Shown in pieces: positions 1 to 5,886 of a stretch of DNA of 8,508 nucleotides. The notes beneath the pieces are model-generated. The model searched no databases. It saw nothing but the letters and a program-made list of their open reading frames with translations, and was not told the DNA's origin. This DNA comes from Phycisphaerales bacterium (GTDB lineage: Bacteria; Planctomycetota; Phycisphaerae; Tepidisphaerales; Tepidisphaeraceae), in contig JAQGHJ010000043.1 of assembly GCA_028288905.1 (NCBI GenBank), positions 1 through 8,508 of the forward strand, read 5' to 3'. Positions within the stretch are counted from its first letter, which is position 1. Every line of letters begins with the position of its first letter. Position numbers and translations under genes: made by a program.

Positions 1-899
1 TCGCCCGCCGGCCGGCCCCGGTCCAGGTCAGCTACCTCGGGTACCCGAACACGACCGGGCTGTCGGCGATCGATTACCGGCTGACCGACGCGGTGGCCGA
101 CCCGGCGGGCGGCGACTCCGACCCGGCCGGCGGCGGGGGGCCGGACGCCCTGCACACCGAGCAGCTCGTGCGGCTGCCCGGCGGGTTCCTGTGTTACCGC
201 CCGCCGCCGGACGCCCCGGACCCCGGCCCGTCCCCCGCCCGGGCGAGCGGCGGCGCGACCGTCACGTTCGGGTGCTTCAACGTGATGGCCAAGGTCACGC
301 CCGAGGTGATGGGCCTGTGGGCGAAGGTCATGCTCGTGCTGCCGAACACCCGGCTGGTCATGAAGGACCGGAACGGGGCGCTCGGCTTCCCGGACCGCCA
401 GCGGTTCGTCCGGGACATCTTCGCGTACCACCGCGTGGCGGCCGACCGGCTGGACCTGCTCGGCCGCGAGCCCGACCCGGCCGCCCACCTGGCCGCGTAC
501 GCGAAGGTCGACCTGATGCTCGACCCGTTCCCGTACAACGGGACGACGACGACGTGCGAGGCGCTGTGGATGGGGGTGCCGGTGATCGCGCTGGCCGGCA
601 CCCGCCACGCCGGGCGGGTCGGGGCGAGCCTGCTGACGGCCGCCGGGCTGCCGGAACTGGTCGCCCCGACCTTGGAGGCGTACGCCCGGACGGCCGTCGT
701 GCTGGCCCGGGACGTGCCCCGCCTCGCCCACCTCCGCCGGACGCTGCGGGGCCGGCTGGCCGCCAGCCCGCTGATGGACGAGGCCGGGTTCGCCGCGAAG
801 GTCGAGGGCGCCTACCGCGACATGTGGCGGCGGTGGTGCGCCGCCCGGACCGAGGCGGCCGAGCCGAACCGGGACGTGCTATCGCTGGCGGACGAATGA
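1..899 (+). CDS. O-GlcNAc-transferase-like (GT41/SPINDLY-type) glycosyltransferase, C-terminal part; 5' end outside window
   Basis: The open frame enters at base 3 and stops with TGA at 897-899, giving 298 visible residues. The valine codon at 93 could be taken as a GTG start, but conserved family sequence runs upstream of it (QVSYLGYPNTTGLSAIDYRL, residues 8-27), so the gene clearly begins outside the window. Other family blocks are HTEQLVRLPGGFLCYRPP (51-68), FGCFNVMAKVTPEV (89-102, with the lysine matching the UDP-contacting position of OGT), and DPFPYNGTTTTCEALWMGVP (174-193) followed by GRVGASLL. These form the UDP-sugar-binding half of the GT41 catalytic region. Bacterial members usually carry N-terminal TPR repeats, which would lie off the left edge. 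A Gly/Pro-rich stretch with a duplicated DPAGG (about residues 33-47) sits where relatives have a short loop. The protein is probably cytoplasmic and transfers a sugar from a nucleotide-sugar donor to protein; the acceptor is unknown. Confidence 0.9.
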   Translation, partial: ARRPAPVQVSYLGYPNTTGLSAIDYRLTDAVADPAGGDSDPAGGGGPDALHTEQLVRLPGGFLCYRPPPDAPDPGPSPARASGGATVTFGCFNVMAKVTPEVMGLWAKVMLVLPNTRLVMKDRNGALGFPDRQRFVRDIFAYHRVAADRLDLLGREPDPAAHLAAYAKVDLMLDPFPYNGTTTTCEALWMGVPVIALAGTRHAGRVGASLLTAAGLPELVAPTLEAYARTAVVLARDVPRLAHLRRTLRGRLAASPLMDEAGFAAKVEGAYRDMWRRWCAARTEAAEPNRDVLSLADE

Positions 900-916
900 C
901 CACGGGCTCAGGCGTC

Positions 917-939
917 GGGGCGGGCTAAACCCGCGTCCC
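917..939 (+). terminator. Possible hairpin after the glycosyltransferase gene
   Basis: GCGGG (920-924) pairs with CCCGC (930-934) around the loop CTAAA. It can be extended by GGG (917-919) with CCC (937-939) across a two-base bulge. It begins 17 bases after the stop codon and lies before the acyltransferase start. There is no T-tract, so this is at best a weak or Rho-assisted terminator. It could also be an incidental GC-rich fold. Confidence 0.25.
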
Positions 940-962
940 GTGCCGGCCGATGCCCGAGGGTG

Positions 963-2198
963 ATGCGCCCCGCCGACCCGCTCGGAGACTGCGACCGGCG
1001 GCCGTGGCTGGACGTGGTGCGGGCGGCGGCCGTGCTGCTGGTGCTGGGGCGGCACATGCCGGCCCCGTCGGGCGGGTCGGCGTTGGCGGCGGCGGCCGGT
1101 GTCTGGCAGGCCGGTGGGTGGGTCGGCGTAGACCTGTTCTTCGTCCTCAGCGGGTATCTGGTCGCCGGGGTGCTGTTCCGGGAGCACGCGCGGACGTGGC
1201 GGCTGGACGCGGGGCGGTTCTACGCCCGCCGCGCCCTGCGGCTGTACCCGCCGTTCCTCGTGTTCGTGGCGTTCTCGGCAATCGCCTTTGCCGGGGCGGG
1301 GCGGTTGCCGATCAATCGGCTGGCGGCCGAGCTGCTGTGGGGGCAGAGTTACGTTCCCGGCTTGTGGGGCCACACGTGGTCGTTGGCTGTGGAGGAACAC
1401 TTCTACCTGCTCCTGCCGATCGTACTGGCGGCCGTCCGCCGCGCGGGTCGGGTAGCGGGGGGTGACGGCGACGGTGGCGATAGGATGCGCGGACGGGCGG
1501 CCGATCCGTTCCGCCGGCTCCCGTGGCTGGTCGTCGGCGCGGCGATCCTCTCGCTGGCGTTGCGGGTCGCGACCGCCGCGGCCGGCCCGTTCTCCGACCT
1601 CACCCACCTGTTCCCGACGCACCTTCGACTCGACGGGCTGTTCCTCGGCGTCCTGCTGGCGCACGCCCACCACTGCCGCCGGTCCAGCTTCGAAGCTGTC
1701 TGCCGGCGGTGGCGGCCGGCCTTGTTGATCGGCGGGGCGGTCCTGCTCGCCCCGGCGTTCGTGTTGCCGCTCCGGCACCCGGTCGTCCACACGGTCGGGC
1801 TGACGGCTTTCGCCCTCGGGGCCGGGGCCTGGATTGCGGCGGCCGCTACGGCCGGCGGCGGGGCGGGTCCGGTCGCGGGCGCGGCCGGACGTCTCGGGCG
1901 GCACTCGTACTCGATCTACCTGTGGCACGCGGCCGTGCCGGCGTTCCTGCCGGCGCTGTTCGACCCGTCCCCGGCCGGCTGGCCGTGGGCGGCGCGGGCA
2001 GCGGGGTTCATCGCGGCGTCCGTCGGGGTCGGCGTCGCAACCGGGCTGGCGGTCGAGCGGCCGGCGCTTCGACTGCGCCACCGCCTCTGTCCGCCACGCA
2101 ACGAGCGGGACCGCCCAGCCCTTCGGCTGGGCGGTCCCGCTCGTCGTGCGTCCTTCGATGCTGCCGATGCTGCAACCGGCTTGGGTCGCGCCGCCTAG
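963..2198 (+). CDS. Acyltransferase 3 family integral-membrane protein
   Basis: A 411-residue membrane acyltransferase that would move an acyl group (often acetyl) onto an exported sugar or polymer. The family RX10H motif is present: R20, then ten residues, then H31 in LVLGRH. Further family blocks are VDLFFVLSGYL (56-66), RRALRLYPPF (89-98), WSLAVEEHFYLLLP (139-152) and HSYSIYLWH (314-322). Many hydrophobic segments span the protein, the last at about 345-365. ATG 963 is directly preceded by GTG 960, so either could be the start; GAGGG (956-960) is too close to be a good ribosome site for either. The frame is the same as the upstream glycosyltransferase, which ends 63 bases earlier, so co-transcription is plausible. 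The normal family ending is near VERPALRLRHRL (about 364-375). The last 36 or so residues are a polar tail partly encoded by a perfect hairpin, and may be a late extension. The stop TAG is one base from the stop of the convergent DUF1501 gene. Confidence 0.88.
   Translation: MRPADPLGDCDRRPWLDVVRAAAVLLVLGRHMPAPSGGSALAAAAGVWQAGGWVGVDLFFVLSGYLVAGVLFREHARTWRLDAGRFYARRALRLYPPFLVFVAFSAIAFAGAGRLPINRLAAELLWGQSYVPGLWGHTWSLAVEEHFYLLLPIVLAAVRRAGRVAGGDGDGGDRMRGRAADPFRRLPWLVVGAAILSLALRVATAAAGPFSDLTHLFPTHLRLDGLFLGVLLAHAHHCRRSSFEAVCRRWRPALLIGGAVLLAPAFVLPLRHPVVHTVGLTAFALGAGAWIAAAATAGGGAGPVAGAAGRLGRHSYSIYLWHAAVPAFLPALFDPSPAGWPWAARAAGFIAASVGVGVATGLAVERPALRLRHRLCPPRNERDRPALRLGGPARRASFDAADAATGLGRAA
2101..2144. 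terminator. Perfect 20-bp hairpin, probable bidirectional terminator within a coding tail
   Basis: Bases 2101-2120 are the exact reverse complement of 2125-2144, with the four-base loop CTTC. The stem continues imperfectly outward (2095-2099 with 2146-2150). It lies 55 bases past the stop of the minus-strand DUF1501 gene and 52 bases before the stop of the plus-strand acyltransferase. That is where a shared terminator for convergent genes would be expected, but it sits inside the acyltransferase reading frame. No T-tract follows on either strand, so termination by itself is not assured. Confidence 0.6.
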
Positions 2199-2199
2199 C

Positions 2200-3645
2200 T
2201 CACGCCTTCTTCACGGCGTTCATGTAGTTCAGATAGTCCGCCGGCTTCGGCTTGTACCCCGGGAACATCTGGATCATGGCCTGCGGGTTGAACGGGTCGT
2301 AGTTGAACATCTTCATCACCGCCTCGGCGAACACGGCCCGGAAGTCCGTGTACACCGGCTGGTAGTCGCCGACCATGTCGGCCACGCCCTTGTACGTCCC
2401 GTACACCTTCGCCTGCCGGATCGGGCCGCCGGCCACCAGCATCATGCCGCCGCGGCCGTGGTCCGTGCCCTCGGACCCGTTCTCGTGGACGGTCCGGCCG
2501 AACTCGCTCATCACCATCACGGTGACCTTCTCCGAGCGGGGGCCGAGGTCCTCCAGGAACGCGGCGATGCTGTCGGACACGTGCTTGAGCATCTTCGTGT
2601 GCTTGCCGTCGGCCGTGCCCTGGTCGGCGTGGGTGTCCCACCCGCCGTAGTCGGCCTGGGCGACCTCGAGCCCGACGTTCGCCTTGATCACCTTGGCGAT
2701 CGCCCGCAGCTGGTTCCCGAGCCCGCCGCCGGGGTACTCGGCATCGCTCGACTGGCCCATCGCCGACTCCAAGGCCTTGATCCGCACGACCGCGCTCGTG
2801 CCGCTGTCGCTGATCACGTCCCGGGCCCAGTCGCTGGTCAGCTGCCGCTTCTTGACCTCGCCGGTCGGCAGGTCGTCGAGCCGGGTGCCCTTCTCCATCG
2901 TCGCCTGCTCGCGGGCCGTCTGGTTGATCAGGTTCGACGGGGCGTACAGGTCCTCGAACAGCTCCATGTTCTCGGTGCGGTTCGACCCGGCCAGCACCGG
3001 GTACTCGCCGCGGAGGCTGCGGGGCAGCAGGTTCATCGCGCACAGCCCGCGGAGCGGGGCGTCGGTGCTCTTGCGGGTGGCGAGCAGGTACCGGTTCAGC
3101 CACCCGGTGTTCACCCGGGCGTCCCCGGTCGTGCCCCGCTCCATGTTGTCCTGGGCGGAGAAGTGGCTGCGGGACCCGTTCGGGCTCCCGATGTTCATGA
3201 ACGCCGCCGCCTTGCCCTGCTCCATCAGCTTGGCGAACGACGCCATCCCCGGGTTGAGCCCGAAGATTCCGTTGCCGATCTTCTCGCCGAGCTTGATCAC
3301 GCCCGGGGCCCCGCGGCGGGCATCCTTCGGGATCGCGATCCGCGGGCGAACCTTGTAGTACTGGTCGTCGGCGTACGGGACGATCGCGTTCATCGCGTCG
3401 CACCCGCCGCGGAGGAAGATCGTCACGAGCGTCGGCAGCTCCAGCCGCTTGTCCTTCGACCCGGTGTCGTCGCTCGTGGCGAACTTCTTGGCCGGGGCGT
3501 CGGCGGCCGGCTTGAGCCGGCTGTTGAACGCGTCCTCCATGTCCGCCCCGCGGAGCCACTGGTCCGCCGACAGGACGGTGCCGCCGGCCATCACGGCCAG
3601 CCCGGAGTTGCGCAGGAAGTCACGGCGGGACGAGGACGAGCTCAT
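2200..3645 (-). CDS. DUF1501 family exported protein with twin-arginine signal
   Basis: A 481-residue protein. ATG at 3645 is chosen because GGAG lies five bases upstream and the N-terminus then reads MSSSSSRRDFLRNSGLAVMA, a twin-arginine signal (SRRDFL, residues 6-11). An in-frame GTG at 3759 would add 38 unconserved residues in front of it. DUF1501 is related to alkaline-phosphatase/sulfatase-fold proteins. Typical blocks are TLVTIFLRGGCDAMN (72-86), SRSHFSAQD (158-166), DYGGWDTHADQ (332-342) and SEFGRTVHENGSEGTDHG (380-397); the Asp/His/Glu residues of the last two are likely metal ligands. Tat export implies folding with cofactor in the cytoplasm before transport. It follows the DUF1800 gene by 144 bases on the same strand, the usual pairing for these families in planctomycetes. 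The biochemical role of the family is not settled, and no substrate can be assigned from sequence. Confidence 0.93.
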   Translation of the reverse strand: MSSSSSRRDFLRNSGLAVMAGGTVLSADQWLRGADMEDAFNSRLKPAADAPAKKFATSDDTGSKDKRLELPTLVTIFLRGGCDAMNAIVPYADDQYYKVRPRIAIPKDARRGAPGVIKLGEKIGNGIFGLNPGMASFAKLMEQGKAAAFMNIGSPNGSRSHFSAQDNMERGTTGDARVNTGWLNRYLLATRKSTDAPLRGLCAMNLLPRSLRGEYPVLAGSNRTENMELFEDLYAPSNLINQTAREQATMEKGTRLDDLPTGEVKKRQLTSDWARDVISDSGTSAVVRIKALESAMGQSSDAEYPGGGLGNQLRAIAKVIKANVGLEVAQADYGGWDTHADQGTADGKHTKMLKHVSDSIAAFLEDLGPRSEKVTVMVMSEFGRTVHENGSEGTDHGRGGMMLVAGGPIRQAKVYGTYKGVADMVGDYQPVYTDFRAVFAEAVMKMFNYDPFNPQAMIQMFPGYKPKPADYLNYMNAVKKA

Positions 3646-3650
3646 GATGA

Positions 3651-3654
3651 CTCC
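3651..3654 (-). promoter_or_regulatory. Ribosome binding site for the DUF1501 gene
   Basis: On the minus strand GGAG is followed by five bases (TCATC) and then ATG at 3645. The site favours the start directly before the twin-arginine signal over the upstream GTG at 3759. Confidence 0.6.
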
Positions 3655-3789
3655 GACCTTTTCGAGGGAGAGGACACGGTCCCGCACCGGGAACGGGTCA
3701 CGTGGTCTGTCGCGTGGCGCGGCTTGTAGCAAACCGTAACGAACGGTAGCGGGCGGCACGGATGCCGGCCGTCGCGCCCGCCCTGGGGG

Positions 3790-5547
3790 TCACTGCTGCT
3801 GGAACGACGGGCACCCGATCAGCACGGCGTACATCCGCTTGACGTCGCCGGCGTCGGCCGCCTCCTTGAGCACCTGCCGGGTCTTGTCCCCGATGTCGTC
3901 ACAGATCAGCTCGCGGACCACGTCCTTGTACAGCTCGTCGACCTTCTTGCCGGCGTGCTTGGCGAACACCTTCTCGCTCGGCTTGACCCCGTCGACCCCG
4001 CCGCGGGCCAGGCTCAGGGCGTAGTCCCACCGGCTCGTCAGCACCCCGCTGTCGAGCCACGCCTCGGACCGGTCGAAGTACCCGGTCGGGTCCGGGCAGT
4101 TGTAGACCTCCTGGCCCATCTTCGCCAGGATCTGGTTGCTCTTGCGAGCGGCGGCCAGGTCGGCGTCGACCGCCCGGTCGGCCGACACGACGAACTCGAA
4201 CGGCGTCTTGAACTTCGCCCGGAAGTTCCCCCGTTCCAGGAACTCGGGGCTGTAGAAGATCGCCTCGTACACCTTCGGCAGGTCCCCCTTCGTCTGGAGG
4301 AACACGTTCTCCACCTTCGTGACCAGGGCGGCCGGCGGGGCGTCGTTCACGAAGTACTTGCACAGCTTCGTCGCGATGAAGTTGGCCGTGTACTTGTGCG
4401 TCGCGAGCATCATGATCGCCTGCTCGCCGCCCTCGTAGCCCGGCTTCATCGCGACGCCCATCACCTTCTTCGCCCCGGGCTGGTGGATCGTGTCGTTAAA
4501 CTTGAACGCGTACGTCCCCCGCTCGAACTGCCAGCCGGTCAGCACCTTCGACAGCTCGATCACGTCGAAGTCGGTGTACCCGCGGTCGACCCCGACCGTG
4601 TGCAGCTCCATCAGCTCGCGGGCGTAGTTCTCGTTCCAGTTGTTCACCTTCGACACCTGGTTGTCCAGGTAGTCGAGCATCGCCGGGTGTCGGGCGGAGG
4701 CGAACACCATGTTCGGGAACTTGCCCATCACGTTCGGGCGGATCACCTCCTGCTCGTACGCCAGGGCGGCCCACGACCGGGTCTTCTGCTCCTGCGTGCC
4801 GGTGTCGACGCAGAAGTGGTTCCGCCAGAACTCGGCCAGCACCTCCTGCAACTGCCGGTTCGAGTGAACGGCCCGGGTCAGGACCGAGTCCTGCAGGATG
4901 TGCCCCGGCTCCCGCCACTCGCCCTTGCCGCCGTTCTGGCGGTACGGGTAGGCCTTGTACAGATCGGCCGTGCTCTTCTTGAGATCGGGGAATTTCTTGG
5001 CGACCTCGGCGTCGACCGCGGCGTCGTCGATCGACTCGGGCTTGAGCTGCTTGGCGACCCAGCCCTTCCACTGGTCGGTCATGCCGCCCTCGAGCAGCAC
5101 GGCCTCGACGTCGCCCTGCTTCGGGCCGAACGCCAGCCGGTTCATCACGTGCATGACCTTCTCGCGGTCGCTCAGCGGCGGGCCGACGAGCTGCTGGCTG
5201 CCGGGGTCCTTGTGGGCTTCCCGGAACGCCCCGGACTGGATCTCGAGCATCCGGAGCCGCCCGAGCTCGGCCGGCGTGATCCTGGCCCGCTTGTGGGTCG
5301 GGTCGTAATTCTCCGGGCCGGCGTCCATCTTCGCGTCGGCCGGCTTGCCGTCGGACGCCTTGCCGTCCGTGACGGGCTTGGCGTCGGCGGCCGGCTTGTT
5401 GGCGTTGACGCCCGCCGACTGGGCCCGGGCGGGCGCACCGCCGGTCCAGCCGACGACGGCCGTCGCGGCGACGGCGGCCGCCAGCGCCGCCTCCCGGATC
5501 CAGGTGAACGTGCGGCGGGTCGGCTGGTGTTGGCCGAGCGATGCCAT
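3790..5547 (-). CDS. DUF1800 family exported protein
   Basis: A 585-residue protein. ATG at 5547 is preceded by GAGGAG with seven-base spacing. An ATG at 5691 would prepend 48 unconserved residues and leave the signal peptide internal. The N-terminus has a Tat-like signal: PTRRTFTWIRE (9-19), a hydrophobic run (20-34) and a probable cleavage near ARAQ (40-43). A Lys/Asp/Ala-rich linker (about 48-75, repeated DGK/DAK) follows. The DUF1800 domain starts at VMHVMNRLAFGP (131-142) and includes AEFWRNHFCVDTG (238-250), RHPAMLDYLDN (286-296), NENYARELMELHTVGV (305-320) and VLTGWQFERGTYAFKF (335-350). The NENYARELMELHTxG block is the family hallmark. It is the first gene of a likely two-gene operon with DUF1501, 144 bases downstream; such pairs are common in planctomycetes. 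No enzymatic activity is established for the family, and joint action with DUF1501 in the periplasm is inferred from the conserved pairing. Confidence 0.93.
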   Translation of the reverse strand: MASLGQHQPTRRTFTWIREAALAAAVAATAVVGWTGGAPARAQSAGVNANKPAADAKPVTDGKASDGKPADAKMDAGPENYDPTHKRARITPAELGRLRMLEIQSGAFREAHKDPGSQQLVGPPLSDREKVMHVMNRLAFGPKQGDVEAVLLEGGMTDQWKGWVAKQLKPESIDDAAVDAEVAKKFPDLKKSTADLYKAYPYRQNGGKGEWREPGHILQDSVLTRAVHSNRQLQEVLAEFWRNHFCVDTGTQEQKTRSWAALAYEQEVIRPNVMGKFPNMVFASARHPAMLDYLDNQVSKVNNWNENYARELMELHTVGVDRGYTDFDVIELSKVLTGWQFERGTYAFKFNDTIHQPGAKKVMGVAMKPGYEGGEQAIMMLATHKYTANFIATKLCKYFVNDAPPAALVTKVENVFLQTKGDLPKVYEAIFYSPEFLERGNFRAKFKTPFEFVVSADRAVDADLAAARKSNQILAKMGQEVYNCPDPTGYFDRSEAWLDSGVLTSRWDYALSLARGGVDGVKPSEKVFAKHAGKKVDELYKDVVRELICDDIGDKTRQVLKEAADAGDVKRMYAVLIGCPSFQQQ

Positions 5548-5554
5548 CGGTCTA

Positions 5555-5560
5555 CTCCTC
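5555..5560 (-). promoter_or_regulatory. Ribosome binding site for the DUF1800 gene
   Basis: The minus strand reads GAGGAG, then seven bases, then ATG at 5547. This is the strongest Shine-Dalgarno match in the window and fixes the DUF1800 start. Confidence 0.75.
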
Positions 5561-5569
5561 GGGTGGACG

Positions 5570-5586
5570 CGCGGCCCCCGGCCGCG
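5570..5586 (-). promoter_or_regulatory. GC hairpin just upstream of the DUF1800 ribosome binding site
   Basis: CGCGGCC (5570-5576) and GGCCGCG (5580-5586) form a perfect 7-bp stem with a three-base loop, nine bases upstream of GAGGAG. In the leader RNA it could influence ribosome access or mRNA stability. In DNA this rich in GC it could also be chance. Confidence 0.3.
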
Positions 5587-5710
5587 GTTCGATCTCGTAA
5601 CGTGAATCATCCCAAACGGATCGGGGAAAAGCCAAGCGGAGGCGCGGACGGGACGGGTTCGACCGCCCCTACGGTCGCCCCACATCGGCATCTACGGGCG
5701 TCGCCCCCCG

Positions 5711-5739
5711 CTATTAGACGATCGACCGCTCGATTTATT
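5711..5739 (-). promoter_or_regulatory. Weak promoter candidate for the DUF1800-DUF1501 operon
   Basis: On the minus strand, AATAAA (5739-5734) and TAATAG (5716-5711) are separated by 17 bases in one of the few AT-richer patches here, 164-192 bases upstream of the DUF1800 start. The -10-like box is fair and the -35-like box is poor. No other candidate in the gap looked better. Confidence 0.2.
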
Positions 5740-5801
5740 CGATTCCTTCTGTCCGACACCGCGTGGCGGGGCTTCTCTTACGCCTTTTCGCGACGCTGCA
5801 T

Positions 5802-5833
5802 CCGGTAGCACGGGTTTGTAACCCGTGCGCCGG
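5802..5833. repeat. Short palindromic repeat (GCACGGGTT-TGT-AACCCGTGC)
   Basis: GCACGGGTT (5808-5816) and AACCCGTGC (5820-5828) form a perfect 9-bp stem with the loop TGT. An outer CCGG/CCGG stem (5802-5805 and 5830-5833) extends it. It lies about 54 bases beyond the stop of the thioredoxin-like gene. This palindrome type is one I recall from intergenic regions of planctomycete-like genomes, where its translation gives TGYKPVLP; its dispersal in this genome is inferred. It may also act as a 3'-end stabiliser or terminator. Confidence 0.6.
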
Positions 5834-5850
5834 TCGTGGCGACGGTGACG

Positions 5851-5867
5851 GGGGGCTGCGGGCCCCC
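5851..5867 (-). terminator. GC hairpin downstream of the thioredoxin-like gene
   Basis: GGGGGC (5851-5856) pairs with GCCCCC (5862-5867) around a five-base loop, starting 19 bases after the TAG stop on the minus strand. No T-tract follows. The position suits a 3'-end structure, but intrinsic termination is uncertain. Confidence 0.3.
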
Positions 5868-5886
5868 ACCTCACCTCCTCCCGGAC

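Larger units (their letters stand above)
5548..5886. other. Intergenic region between the thioredoxin-like and DUF1800 genes
   Basis: A 339-base gap. From the right it holds a GC hairpin (5851-5867), a palindromic repeat (5802-5833), an AT-richer patch (about 5700-5760) that is the likeliest place for the DUF1800 promoter, and then the 5' leader with a hairpin beside the ribosome binding site. Short open frames across it lack conservation signals. One of them reads TGYKPVLP simply because it translates the palindrome. Confidence 0.6.

Noticed and set aside
879..2081. 400-codon minus-strand frame opposite the acyltransferase
   Set aside because: Arg/Pro/Gln-rich shadow, while the plus frame has the RX10H and other acyltransferase 3 motifs.
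2195..3559. 454-codon minus-strand frame within DUF1501
   Set aside because: Same strand but a different frame from DUF1501, with Arg/Gly-rich low-complexity translation. The in-register frame carries all family motifs.
1834..3729. 631-codon plus-strand frame spanning the acyltransferase end and DUF1501
   Set aside because: It crosses two well-supported genes out of frame and has no family motifs.
3749..3781. Hairpin GCGGGCG/CGCCCGC between DUF1800 and DUF1501
   Set aside because: Only 7 bp with a 19-base loop in very GC-rich DNA, so a terminator between the paired genes is not supported.
3955..5808. 617-codon open frame on the plus strand opposite DUF1800
   Set aside because: Antisense shadow of a GC-rich gene. 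Its composition is dominated by Arg/Val/Leu/His without domain motifs, and the minus-strand frame has clear DUF1800 blocks and a ribosome binding site.
5692..5874. 60-codon minus-strand small protein with TGYKPVLP
   Set aside because: It translates the palindromic repeat and has no supporting ribosome site or conserved domain.
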